Below are positions 56,401 through 64,000 of a stretch of DNA of 64,000 nt, one piece after another. Below the pieces are notes generated by a model. It worked only from the letters and a program-made list of their open reading frames with translations. It was not told the origin of the DNA and searched no databases. Numbering within the stretch: position 1 is the first letter of the stretch; the number at the start of each line of letters is the position of its first letter. The stretch is from Legionella maioricensis (lineage in GTDB: Bacteria; Pseudomonadota; Gammaproteobacteria; Legionellales; Legionellaceae), in NCBI RefSeq assembly GCF_023618015.1, contig NZ_JAJKBJ010000002.1:62001-126000 (forward strand). The letters run 5' to 3'. Made by a program: the position numbers and the translations under genes.

Positions 56401-56754
56401 ATGGCATTCAAACCAGCAGTCGAATTAACTAAATTACAGCAAGAAAAAAGATTTGTAACCCTTATCGACGGAAAAAAAATCCTGTTAATTTGGCATAATG
56501 AGCAAGTACATGCCGTTGAGTCTCAATGCCCTCATTTAAAATTACCGCTAACGAAGGGAAAAATTACTGATGATGGCTCCATAATATGTCCTTTTCATAA
56601 GAGCGAGTTCGATTTAGTCAGCGGTGAATCCAAGTGCTGGTCTCCATGGCCCCCTGTTGTTGGTAATTTGTTAGGTAAAATTACCAAGGAAAAAAATCTT
56701 AAGATTTATCCTACGCAAATTGAAAATGGGCAAGTTTTGGTCGAAGTAAATTAA
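56401..56754 (+). CDS. Rieske [2Fe-2S] ferredoxin-like protein
   Basis: A small soluble protein (117 residues) with both Rieske cluster motifs, C43-P-H45-L-K and C63-P-F-H66. The single-domain type without a signal peptide resembles NirD-like or biphenyl-dioxygenase-type ferredoxins. AAGGGA about eight bases upstream supports the ATG at 56401. No oxygenase partner is adjacent, so its redox partner is unknown. Confidence 0.9.
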   Translation: MAFKPAVELTKLQQEKRFVTLIDGKKILLIWHNEQVHAVESQCPHLKLPLTKGKITDDGSIICPFHKSEFDLVSGESKCWSPWPPVVGNLLGKITKEKNLKIYPTQIENGQVLVEVN

Positions 56755-57101
56755 ATATTATTTTTTTTGAGTGCCTGTACATCGCGACGTCCCGCGGAAC
56801 GTCGCGATGTACACAAATTGAGTTAGGTAACAACACCCTATGACAGGAGGTAACATTCGTCATCTAGAACACCGTGAAGGCTCTCCAAATGCAGCCACCA
56901 TGTCAGTTGCAAAAGTATTGTGCCTTCATGTGAAGAGCCCCCTCTTCGCTTGGGATGACCTATCATCGATAGGATGTTTCGTGATGTTTCTCCTTTGCAA
57001 GACATTTGCACAAAGTATGCCCTATATGTAAAATTCAAATACCGTACTGGCGAAAAATATGTTATCATTCGCGCTCGACTAATTTCGCTTTGCATTTCCT
57101 C
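56755..57101. other. Intergenic region with three inverted repeats
   Basis: This 347-bp stretch holds a perfect 15-bp hairpin (56776-56813), a larger imperfect inverted element (about 56858-56960) related in part to the 47-bp dispersed repeat, and a short palindrome CCTATCATCGATAGG (56959-56973). ORFs crossing it are repeat artefacts. Confidence 0.65.
56776..56813. repeat. Perfect 15-bp inverted repeat
   Basis: TGTACATCGCGACGT (56776-56790) and ACGTCGCGATGTACA (56799-56813) are exact complements around CCCGCGGA. It starts 21 bp past the Rieske stop. No T-run follows on either strand, unlike a normal terminator. Confidence 0.85.
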
Positions 57102-57707
57102 ATGTTTATTTACTTTAATGGATTACTTCTGGGTTTATCCTTAATAATGGCTTTGGGTCCACAAAATATCTTTCTTATAAAACAAGGCGCAAGAAGAAAT
57201 CATGCTGCCTTATCTGCCGCCGTCTGCTTTATTTGCGACATTATTTTAGTCGGGGCCAGCGTCGCGGGATTACATGAACTCCTGTTAAATCATCCTACTC
57301 TGCAAATCTGGATGATTTGGTTAGGCTCCGCCTTCCTGTTTTATTATGCAATGAAAACTTTGCGCAGTGCTTTTTCCAAGAATAAACCGAAAACCGATCT
57401 CTCCCATCAAACTCACAATAGAATCCAGATTATTCTTTTTGCCTTGGGTTTTAGTTTATTGAATCCGCACGCCATCATCGATGCGCTGGTTATTATCGGT
57501 AGCGGCAGCAGCCAATTCCCAGATCACGAATTGATTTTTTTATTGGGTGTCATTACCTCAAGCCTACTCTGGTTCAGCTCTTTATTTTTTACTACCCGCT
57601 ATTTTGCCAATATTTTAACCAGAGCGACTGTATGGCAGGGTATTGAATTATTCAGTGGTTTTTTAATGGCATTTATTGGTATTAAACTCGCATTGAGCAA
57701 TATGTAA
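57102..57707 (+). CDS. LysE/ArgO-type amino acid exporter
   Basis: A six-helix inner-membrane exporter of 201 residues with the family signature L-S-L-I-M-A-L-G-P-Q-N-I-F-L-I-K-Q-G near the N-terminus and L-L-N-P-H-A-I-I-D in the middle. It probably exports lysine or arginine, and the substrate is inferred from family. The frame runs to 57006 through repeat DNA, so the ATG at 57102 is preferred. Confidence 0.9.
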   Translation: MFIYFNGLLLGLSLIMALGPQNIFLIKQGARRNHAALSAAVCFICDIILVGASVAGLHELLLNHPTLQIWMIWLGSAFLFYYAMKTLRSAFSKNKPKTDLSHQTHNRIQIILFALGFSLLNPHAIIDALVIIGSGSSQFPDHELIFLLGVITSSLLWFSSLFFTTRYFANILTRATVWQGIELFSGFLMAFIGIKLALSNM

Positions 57708-57972
57708 AAGTGATGAGATATTAAATTAAAGAATGGTTTATCGAAGATAAGGAAATGATAAAATAAAAATAGAAAGGGCCAATCAGTGTGTCGCCAATTG
57801 ACCCAGTGGAATGACACATAGCAAGTCCAACCTCGCAAGACCAATATCTCATAATCTGCCAGTCAGTGTCAACATTTTTACCATATTTGAGTACGGCTTA
57901 TTTACCAATAATCTCATTGTTGTTCTAATTTCATTCGGTTACACTGTTTTTTTTATAATGTTTAGGCAATTT

Positions 57973-58407
57973 ATGTTTTACGGGGATACGATTCAAGAAA
58001 CAAGACAAATGTTTTTCACCAGTTGGGATAAATACCAACATAAAAAACCACTGTCGTCTTTGGAAAATGAAATTGTTCAGGTGCTGTTGGCGCATCCTGA
58101 GTACCATAAGATCATTGAGAGCACCACTAAATTTCAGGAACATACCTATTATCCTGAATTGGGTGAAACAAACCCTTTCCTTCATATGGGGCTGCATCTT
58201 GCAGTGAGAGAACAAGTAACAACAGACCGTCCAGCGGGTATTAATGCTGTTTATAAAAATTTAGTGAGTAAATATGCTGATCCATTGATCGTTGAGCATT
58301 TAATCATGGATCAACTGGCTGAATGTTTGTGGCTTTCGCAAAAAAATAATGTGCCACCCGATGAACAGCATTATTTGAATGCTTTAGCTGCTTTATGCAA
58401 CCCGTAG
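57973..58407 (+). CDS. DUF1841 family protein
   Basis: From the ATG at 57973 (AGG six bases upstream) the 144 residues match the DUF1841 pattern: R-Q-M-F-F-T-S-W-D-K, L-E-N-E-I-V-Q-V-L-L-A-H-P-E-Y, N-P-F-L-H-M-G-L-H-L-A-V-R-E-Q and L-A-E-C-L-W. Function is unknown in the family. The frame extends to 57811, but those codons lack support. Confidence 0.8.
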   Translation: MFYGDTIQETRQMFFTSWDKYQHKKPLSSLENEIVQVLLAHPEYHKIIESTTKFQEHTYYPELGETNPFLHMGLHLAVREQVTTDRPAGINAVYKNLVSKYADPLIVEHLIMDQLAECLWLSQKNNVPPDEQHYLNALAALCNP

Positions 58408-58413
58408 TAATCT

Positions 58414-58447
58414 GTAGCCGGGATTAGGCTGCGCTAATCCGGGCTAC
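58414..58447. repeat. Dispersed palindromic repeat, copy 1
   Basis: GTAGCCGGGATTAG (58414-58427) and CTAATCCGGGCTAC (58434-58447) pair with one mismatch around GCTGCG. The same motif family recurs at 62721-62790. Confidence 0.75.
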
Positions 58448-58523
58448 AATTTCCTTTCTTTTCCTAAGTAAGTGCTCAATGTAGATACTTCGCTAAACTG
58501 ATTGCTATTTTAACTGGGTACCT

Positions 58524-58535
58524 TGATAATTATCA
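58524..58535. promoter_or_regulatory. Palindrome upstream of ubiE
   Basis: TGATAATTATCA is a perfect 12-bp palindrome 38 bp before the ubiE ATG. It resembles half of a Fur box but lacks the usual central base and length, so a regulator cannot be named. Confidence 0.25.
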
Positions 58536-58573
58536 GTTAAGATAAGTAATTAAATCGAGCGTTCAAGTTATTT

Positions 58574-59326
58574 ATGACTAATCAGGATAAAACAACTCAT
58601 TTTGGCTTCGAAGCGGTAGCCTGGGATGAAAAAGAAAGAAAAGTAGCAGAAGTTTTTCATTCTGTTGCCAAAAACTATGATTTAATGAATGACTTAATGT
58701 CTCTCGGCATTCACCATCTATGGAAACGATTTACTATTGAACTTAGCCAAGTTCGCCCAGGACAATCGGTTCTTGATCTGGCTGGGGGAAGCGGTGATTT
58801 GACTCGATTATTATCTAAAAAAGTGGGGGATACTGGACAAGTTATTCTTACCGATATTAATGCAGCAATGCTCAATGTGGGTCGGGATAGGTTGCTGGAT
58901 GAAGGCCTTTATAAGAACATCAGCTTTGTTCAGGGGAATGCTCAATACCTGCCTTTTGCGGATAACAGTTTCCACTGTATTACCATAGGTTTTGGTTTGC
59001 GAAATGTAACGGATAAAGAAGAAGCACTGCGCTCAATGTATCGAGTCTGTAAACCTGGTGGCAAACTCATGGTTCTTGAGTTTTCGACTCCTACCTTTCC
59101 AGGATTAAAACCAATTTATGACTGGTATTCATTTAATATTTTGCCTAAAGTAGGAAAATTATTTGCACAAGATGAGGCAAGTTATCAATATCTTGCCGAG
59201 TCTATACGTATGCATCCTAATCAGCTGGCCTTACAGGAAATGATTGAACGTTCAGGGTTTGAAGATTGTCACTATCATAATTTAAGTGGAGGCATAGTTG
59301 CGTTGCACATTGCCTACAAATATTGA
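58574..59326 (+). CDS. ubiE: Ubiquinone/menaquinone methyltransferase UbiE
   Basis: UbiE carries out C-methylation in ubiquinone synthesis. Its 250 residues include the motif [20 protein letters not shown] and the C-terminal G-G-I-V-A-L-H. It begins the ubiE-ubiJ-ubiB-tatA-tatB operon, with ubiJ starting seven bases after its stop. Confidence 0.97.
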   Translation: MTNQDKTTHFGFEAVAWDEKERKVAEVFHSVAKNYDLMNDLMSLGIHHLWKRFTIELSQVRPGQSVLDLAGGSGDLTRLLSKKVGDTGQVILTDINAAMLNVGRDRLLDEGLYKNISFVQGNAQYLPFADNSFHCITIGFGLRNVTDKEEALRSMYRVCKPGGKLMVLEFSTPTFPGLKPIYDWYSFNILPKVGKLFAQDEASYQYLAESIRMHPNQLALQEMIERSGFEDCHYHNLSGGIVALHIAYKY

Positions 59327-59333
59327 GTTGACT

Positions 59334-59951
59334 ATGTTAAAAAAATATTCTTTAAAAGCACTACAAAAAGCGATTAACCAGGCCATGAGCCTGGATGAGC
59401 AGATGCCCAATAAGTTACAAGCACTTGATGGCAAAGTGCTTGAAATGATCATTACCCCTTTAAATGTCAATTTTTTTATCCAGTTTAAAGAAGGTGAAAT
59501 GCTCTTACTCGATCGCTACGAGGAGCATCCCGATACCATTATCCATAGTAATCCTATAGGCTTGATAAGACTTAGTTTATTACCAGCCTCTAAAGCACGC
59601 TCCTTATTCAATGATAAAGTGCGCATGTCAGGTGACATCGAATTAGGGCAAAACGTTAAAAAATTATTTGATGAAATGGATATCGATTGGGAGGGACACT
59701 TAGCTCATTTTACTGGTGATGTAGTGGCGCATCAAATTGGGTCTCTGGTACGTAAAGGGATGGAATTTAAAAAACAATTTAGCCAGAACATGCGTCAAAA
59801 TGTTACTGAATATCTCCAGGAGGAGTTACGCGTTTTTCCATCACGCAATGAGTTGGACGATTTTTATAACGATGTAGATGAGTTATCATTAAATGTTGAG
59901 CGATTGCAGGCTCATGTTAATCAACTGCTGAGCGATCATGAAACTGATTAA
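59334..59951 (+). CDS. ubiJ: Ubiquinone biosynthesis accessory factor UbiJ
   Basis: UbiJ binds lipid intermediates with an SCP2 domain and organises the Ubi complex with UbiK. The first 100 residues are SCP2-like, and the C-terminal 100 are a helical, coiled-coil-like region ending in R-L-Q-A-H-V-N-Q-L. The ATG at 59334 gives 205 residues, and the frame from 59298 overlaps ubiE. The last 14 bases overlap the chimeric gene that follows. Confidence 0.92.
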   Translation: MLKKYSLKALQKAINQAMSLDEQMPNKLQALDGKVLEMIITPLNVNFFIQFKEGEMLLLDRYEEHPDTIIHSNPIGLIRLSLLPASKARSLFNDKVRMSGDIELGQNVKKLFDEMDIDWEGHLAHFTGDVVAHQIGSLVRKGMEFKKQFSQNMRQNVTEYLQEELRVFPSRNELDDFYNDVDELSLNVERLQAHVNQLLSDHETD

Positions 59952-60627
59952 ACGATTAGTACGCTTCATTCGGATTAACTTTATTCTGGCAAAGTATGGA
60001 CTCAATAGTGTGGTCTTGTTGCTAAAAGTATTCTCACCTTTACGTTTTTTAAATGCCATCAATCCACGGAATTGGTTTCGCAAGAGAGCAGTGACATCCA
60101 ATGATGCGTCACTACTGTCTTTAAAAGATTTTAAACCGCTCTTCAGTGAGATGGGCAAAATATTTTCGAACCACCAAGAGATTCATCCTGAAACTATAGC
60201 GCAAGAACTTAATAAATTAAAAAGTAAAGTATCGCCCATGATCAACAAAAAAAGCGGGGTGATTATTGAACAGGTTAATGAAGCATCTCCTCCAGAATCC
60301 GAAGCGCCAGCTGAACTAATAACCCTGAAAACCGAAGAATTAGGGCGACACGTTAAAAACTTATGGAATGAACTTAGTGGCCAGCTTTCGGCTGAGGACG
60401 TTGTTCATCAATTGGGTTCGCTAGTCAGCAGAGGAAAAGAGCTAAAGACGCAATTTATCGAAGCCGTCCCCCAGAATATTGCAGAGTATCTTCAAGAAGA
60501 ATTGCGTATTTTTCCATCACGAAATGAGCTAAATGATTTTTTTAACGAGATAGATGATTTATCATTAAGCGTTGGGCGATTGCAAGCTCATGTTAATCAA
60601 CTAATGAGCGCTCATGAAATCAATTAG
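59938..60627 (+). CDS. Chimeric protein: UbiB N-terminus fused to UbiJ C-terminus
   Basis: Residues 1-100 align without gaps with UbiB 1-100 (47 identical by hand), and residues 157-229 align without gaps with the UbiJ C-terminus (48 of 73 identical). The two parts meet in a Pro/Glu-rich linker at about 115-135. UbiB's K71-F-G-Q74 motif is replaced by E71-M-G-K74, and no kinase fold follows. The gene overlaps ubiJ by 14 bases and ubiB by 14 bases, the same junction twice, as a 676-bp tandem duplication would leave. The frame is open throughout despite divergence, which implies selection. Its role may be in the Ubi complex. Confidence 0.9.
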   Translation: MKLIKRLVRFIRINFILAKYGLNSVVLLLKVFSPLRFLNAINPRNWFRKRAVTSNDASLLSLKDFKPLFSEMGKIFSNHQEIHPETIAQELNKLKSKVSPMINKKSGVIIEQVNEASPPESEAPAELITLKTEELGRHVKNLWNELSGQLSAEDVVHQLGSLVSRGKELKTQFIEAVPQNIAEYLQEELRIFPSRNELNDFFNEIDDLSLSVGRLQAHVNQLMSAHEIN

Positions 60628-62263
60628 AAAACTATTACGCCTCATCCATATTAACTATGTCCTGGCCAGAAATGGGTTGGATAATGTGGTCGTGTCATTA
60701 AGGGTATTTGCCCCTATACGCTTTATAGTCTATTTAAATCCGTGGAACTGGTTTCGCAAGGTACCATTAACTCGCGGGGAAGCGCTGCGTAAATCTTTAG
60801 AAGAGTTGGGCCCTATATTTATTAAGTTCGGCCAGGCTCTCTCAACCAGACCCGATATATTACCAGAAGACATAGCCGTAGAATTAAGCAAACTGCAGGA
60901 TAAAGTTCCCCCCTTTCCCAGTGAGATAGCTATGGCTCTTATTGAGAAAGCTTATGGGCAATCCCCCTATGATATCTTTGCTCAATTTGATCCCATTGCC
61001 TTGGCCTCCGCTTCCATGGCTCAAGTTCATGCAGCAACATTAAAAACAGGTGAGGATGTTGTAGTTAAAATACTCAGACCCCATATGCGTCGAATTATTG
61101 AGCAAGACTTAAGCATCATGTACACCATTGCAAAATTGGCAGACAAGTATTGGCCAGAAGGAAAGCGTTTAAAACCTAAAGAAATAGTAGCTGAGTTTGA
61201 ACACACCTTACTGGATGAGCTTGATTTATTAAGAGAAGCCGCCAATGCAGCGCAATTACGCCGTAACTTTAATCACTCCCCTTTATTGTATATTCCCGAA
61301 ATATACTGGGATTACGCGCGTAAAAATATAATGGTCATGGAGCGCATTCATGGAATACCAGTCTCTGATGTAAGTCAGTTGCAGGCACACGGCATTAATA
61401 TAAAAAAACTGGCAGAGCGCGGCGTTGAAATCTTTTTTACTCAAGTTTTTCGCGATTGTTTTTTTCATGCCGATATGCATCCAGGCAATATATTTGTATC
61501 TTATAAACATCCTCAAGAGCCGCAATATATTTGTATCGATTTTGGTATTATTGGAACATTAAATGACAGTGACAAACGTTATCTGGCAGAAAATCTCCTG
61601 GCCTTTTTTAACCGTGACTATCGACGTGTGGCTCAGCTTCATGTTGAAAGTGGCTGGGTAGCACGAAACACGCGGGTTGAAGAGTTTGAGAGCGCCATTC
61701 GTACGGTGTGTGAACCCATATTTGAAAAACCCTTAAAAGATATTTCCTTTGCCCAGGTTGTACTACGCCTCTTCCAAGTAGCGCGGCGATTCCATATGAT
61801 AGTCCAACCTCAATTGATTTTATTACAAAAAACCTTGCTCGCTATTGAAGGTTTAGGCCGGCAGCTTTATCCTGAATTGGATTTATGGGCAACAGCTAAA
61901 CCCTTTCTGGAAAAATGGGTGCGTCAACAAATTGGACCAAAAGCTTTTTTACATCAATTAAAGCTAAATTTACCTTTTATAGCCGAACAACTGCCCCATT
62001 TGCCCAAACTGGTCTTTGACGTCCTGGAGCTGAAAAAGGAACAATTAATATTAAATCAAGAAGTACTTCTCTCTCGTCCCAATAATAACACTCAGATGTT
62101 CCAATGGAAGGGTATCGCGATAGGGGTATTTGCCTCTCTGATATCCATTGGCCTCATCAATTACTTCCATCTGATAAACTACAAAAACCTCACCCCCATA
62201 GCGTTAACCGGGGCGGTATTAGCAGGTTTTTTTGCTCTCATTAACCGTAAAGAAAGGAGTTAA
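60614..62263 (+). CDS. ubiB: Ubiquinone biosynthesis ATPase/kinase-like UbiB
   Basis: UbiB is an ABC1/ADCK-family atypical kinase needed for ubiquinone synthesis. The regulatory K71-F-G-Q motif, the Ala-rich loop A-S-A-S-M-A-Q-V-H, the catalytic region H-A-D-M-H-P-G-N-I and I-D-F-G are present. Two C-terminal membrane helices lie at about 500-545. The length (549) is typical. Its N-terminus is duplicated in the preceding gene. Confidence 0.97.
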   Translation: MKSIRKLLRLIHINYVLARNGLDNVVVSLRVFAPIRFIVYLNPWNWFRKVPLTRGEALRKSLEELGPIFIKFGQALSTRPDILPEDIAVELSKLQDKVPPFPSEIAMALIEKAYGQSPYDIFAQFDPIALASASMAQVHAATLKTGEDVVVKILRPHMRRIIEQDLSIMYTIAKLADKYWPEGKRLKPKEIVAEFEHTLLDELDLLREAANAAQLRRNFNHSPLLYIPEIYWDYARKNIMVMERIHGIPVSDVSQLQAHGINIKKLAERGVEIFFTQVFRDCFFHADMHPGNIFVSYKHPQEPQYICIDFGIIGTLNDSDKRYLAENLLAFFNRDYRRVAQLHVESGWVARNTRVEEFESAIRTVCEPIFEKPLKDISFAQVVLRLFQVARRFHMIVQPQLILLQKTLLAIEGLGRQLYPELDLWATAKPFLEKWVRQQIGPKAFLHQLKLNLPFIAEQLPHLPKLVFDVLELKKEQLILNQEVLLSRPNNNTQMFQWKGIAIGVFASLISIGLINYFHLINYKNLTPIALTGAVLAGFFALINRKERS

Positions 62264-62264
62264 C

Positions 62265-62450
62265 ATGGGATTAAGTGGTATCAGTCCATTATCTTTATTA
62301 CTCATATTAGCCATCATTATCGCTCTTTTTGGTACTTCCAAATTAAAAACGTTAGGTACTGATCTGGGTGAGGCGATAAAAAACTTCCGCCGCGCCATGA
62401 ACGATGAGCAGGTAAATGACTCTACAAAGGATAATCAGAAACCATCATGA
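62265..62450 (+). CDS. tatA: Twin-arginine translocase subunit TatA
   Basis: This small protein has one N-terminal membrane helix, the F-G motif in I-A-L-F-G-T-S-K-L, and an amphipathic helix L-G-E-A-I-K-N-F-R-R-A-M. AAAGGAG precedes the ATG at 62265 (61 residues). The frame from 62232 overlaps ubiB and is not used. tatB overlaps its end by four bases. Confidence 0.95.
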   Translation: MGLSGISPLSLLLILAIIIALFGTSKLKTLGTDLGEAIKNFRRAMNDEQVNDSTKDNQKPS

Positions 62451-62686
62451 GTAGTGGTGAACTCTTACTAATATTTATTGTGGCTTTAATTGTCTTTGGA
62501 CCATCGAAATTGCCCATGCTCGCAACTCATCTTGGTTTATTGATGCGCAAAATCAATCAACTTAAAGAACAGGCCACATCATTCTGGCAACAACAACTCA
62601 ATGAACATCAATTAAAAGAAAATCAATATAAAGCAGAGCAAGGGGATAAAAAATATAAAGCAAATCTTTCCCCAACTGAGGATTAA
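62447..62686 (+). CDS. tatB: Twin-arginine translocase subunit TatB
   Basis: TatB-like architecture: a short N-terminus, one helix with V-F-G-P-S-K-L-P, and a Lys/Gln-rich amphipathic tail. At 79 residues it is shorter than E. coli TatB (171). tatC, usually next, is absent from the window, so the third subunit must be encoded elsewhere. Confidence 0.85.
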   Translation: MSSGELLLIFIVALIVFGPSKLPMLATHLGLLMRKINQLKEQATSFWQQQLNEHQLKENQYKAEQGDKKYKANLSPTED

Positions 62687-62720
62687 GTCTTTTGGTAATG
62701 GCTAATATAAAGTGTCACGT

Positions 62721-62790
62721 GTAACCTGGATTAGCGCTGCGTAATCCAGGAAAGATATTGTTCCGTGAATACTGGATTACGCAGCGCTAC
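62721..62790. repeat. Dispersed palindromic repeat, copies 2 and 3
   Basis: CCTGGATTA (62725-62733) and TAATCCAGG (62742-62750) pair around GCGCTGCG. The 18-mer TAGCGCTGCGTAATCCAG recurs inverted in 62772-62789. The family matches the element at 58414. Confidence 0.8.
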
Positions 62791-62836
62791 CAAGACTAGT
62801 TAATGGCCATGAGCCCGTATGCCTCAGGCATGAAAA

Positions 62837-64000
62837 TCATGCTGTTTTAAAAGCGGCAATCAATACTTTGTTTCTTTGCTTCATGGTTATCCCAAGAAAA
62901 CAAACCATTAGAGCCCCCAAACAGGCACAGGCTGGAATCAAAATCAGGGCTGATTGATAAGCGATCAGACTATACTGTTTTACGCCGCTATCATTGAGAG
63001 CTCCCGTCCAAAACACATCAATAAGCCGTCCTATAGCAGTATGAAAAAACGAACCACCAAGCATATTGATGCAATTAAGAAAAGCAATTGTAACCCCCAA
63101 GTAATGTGCTTTCACAAGATTAGCGCCAGCAGCAAAAATAATTACCTGGTAGCAACACATGACCCCAATACTAAAAAACAAAAAGGCGAGATACCACCAA
63201 TGGTAGTTTTTGCACAAAAGTAGTGCGGCGAATGCAATAGCCATACCAAATCCACATAAAGCAATCACGGCATAATTGCCCAGCTTCTTACTACAAAAAG
63301 CGAGTAAGGGCCCGCCGCAAAGCATACCAAAAAAAACAAAAGAGATAAGTTGAGCAGCATTCCCTTTACTGATGGAATAGGCTTTCATCAAATAAGGAAT
63401 CCCCCAGACATCGCTAAACCCTTCTAAAGATCCAACCATTAGAAGATTGGCCAATGCCAACAGCCATATTGCTGGAGAAGAAAGCAATACTTTAAAATGA
63501 GCTATTTTAAATGACTCAGTGCTTGAGTCACCGTTCTTTCTATTTTGGTTAGAACGCAGAAAAAAATATGCTCCATAGCCAATCAACATAGAAACCAAAG
63601 CCAGGGTTAATGCAACCTGCTGCCAGTCATAACGCTCAATGAATAAGCTAATGGGCTTGCCGCCAAATATGGCTCCGATCAAACCGACGGTGAAAGAAAG
63701 CCCTATCATTTTGGTGTATTGCTGGGCAGAAAACCATTCCGAGACCACTTTTGATACGCCCAAAAAACCTACAGCCGATCCAGCTCCTACCAAAAATCGG
63801 CTGAAACATGCTAAGTACCAATTAGTGGAATAAGTAAACAACAACGTTGCAACACCACAAATTAGGGCAAAAGCAAAAACGATGTATTTTGCTCCAAAAC
63901 GATCCAGGAGCATTGCTACCGGAATCTGCATACTGGAATAGCCATAATAATAAAATGCAGCAATTAAACCAAACTGGCTGCTGCTAATAGAAAACTGCAT
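62837..64000 (-). CDS. MFS transporter, N-terminus beyond the window
   Basis: A major facilitator with 11 visible membrane segments. The signature G-Y-S-S-M-Q-I-P-V-A-M-L-L-D-R-F-G-A-K lies just inside the window, typical of the TM2-TM3 loop. An ATG is at the very edge (64000), but one more helix (TM1) is normally expected upstream, so the real start probably lies outside. The motif set resembles the sugar-phosphate and organic-anion families of Legionella (for example the Pht type), but the substrate cannot be told. It is convergent with tatB. Confidence 0.85.
   Translation of the reverse strand: MQFSISSSQFGLIAAFYYYGYSSMQIPVAMLLDRFGAKYIVFAFALICGVATLLFTYSTNWYLACFSRFLVGAGSAVGFLGVSKVVSEWFSAQQYTKMIGLSFTVGLIGAIFGGKPISLFIERYDWQQVALTLALVSMLIGYGAYFFLRSNQNRKNGDSSTESFKIAHFKVLLSSPAIWLLALANLLMVGSLEGFSDVWGIPYLMKAYSISKGNAAQLISFVFFGMLCGGPLLAFCSKKLGNYAVIALCGFGMAIAFAALLLCKNYHWWYLAFLFFSIGVMCCYQVIIFAAGANLVKAHYLGVTIAFLNCINMLGGSFFHTAIGRLIDVFWTGALNDSGVKQYSLIAYQSALILIPACACLGALMVCFLGITMKQRNKVLIAAFKTA

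Noticed and set aside
56838-57095. An 85-codon minus-strand ORF
   Set aside because: It spans an inverted-repeat element and the promoter region of the LysE-type gene, with no Shine-Dalgarno and unnatural composition.
58524-58535. A Fur box upstream of ubiE
   Set aside because: The palindrome is only 12 bp and lacks the central base and flanking repeat of Fur sites. It is kept only as an unnamed palindrome.
62837-64000. A complete MFS gene starting at the last base
   Set aside because: The first membrane helix expected before the Y-G-Y-S-S-M-Q-I-P motif is missing, so the ATG at the edge is probably internal.

Overview
The window looks like chromosome from a Legionella-type gammaproteobacterium. 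Supporting signs are AT-rich DNA, conserved gammaproteobacterial housekeeping blocks (lgt-thyA, rppH-ptsP, metG-rnfB-nth, mnmG-rsmG-parA-parB, a caa3-type oxidase operon, ubiE-ubiJ-ubiB-tatAB), and many family-less proteins between them. These have membrane hairpins, coiled coils, internal repeats or acidic Glu/Ser-rich C-termini, as type IVB (Dot/Icm) substrates do. Genus and secretion are inferred; no tRNA, rRNA, CRISPR array or complete insertion sequence was seen.

Layout. 1-3.7 kb: a partial ORF, a candidate effector, a nucleoside deaminase, a decayed thyA 3' end and another unknown ORF. 3.7-9 kb: thyA/lgt/tauE-like/ptsP/rppH on the minus strand. 9-18 kb: ansA and glmU with unknown proteins and a YhhQ-like membrane protein. 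18-26 kb: nth-rnfB-metG, ubiX, queC and manC with two small membrane proteins. 26.8-28.9 kb: a coiled-coil membrane protein preceded by a possible leader ORF and terminator. 29-33.5 kb: mnmG-rsmG-parAB, with a miniature inverted-repeat element in the mnmG leader. 34-43 kb: accessory genes (SagB-like nitroreductase, uridine-kinase-like membrane protein, M15 peptidase, orphan HigA, spermidine-synthase-like protein) and a 1689-residue giant with a SopB/SidF-like CX5R motif and a P-loop. 44-46 kb: a graveyard of broken glycosyltransferase, methyltransferase and lldD genes. 46.6-49.6 kb: a secreted protein of 48-residue repeats with visibly GC-richer DNA. 50-56 kb: cytochrome oxidase genes and a multiheme cytochrome c. 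56-64 kb: Rieske protein, LysE-type exporter, DUF1841, the ubiquinone/Tat operon and a partial MFS transporter.

The most unusual observations are: (1) a chimeric gene between ubiJ and ubiB, made of the 5' part of ubiB fused to the 3' part of ubiJ and explained by a 676-bp tandem duplication that has diverged yet stayed open; (2) the giant protein that pairs a possible phosphoinositide phosphatase with a possible kinase; (3) a second thyA 3' end about 1.2 kb from the first, in direct orientation, bracketing an unknown gene; (4) a 77-bp MITE-like element between the mnmG promoter and its start codon; and (5) a uridine-kinase-like domain fused to a membrane hairpin.

Start codons were chosen by Shine-Dalgarno sequences, promoters and family N-termini, so several are shorter than the longest open frame.
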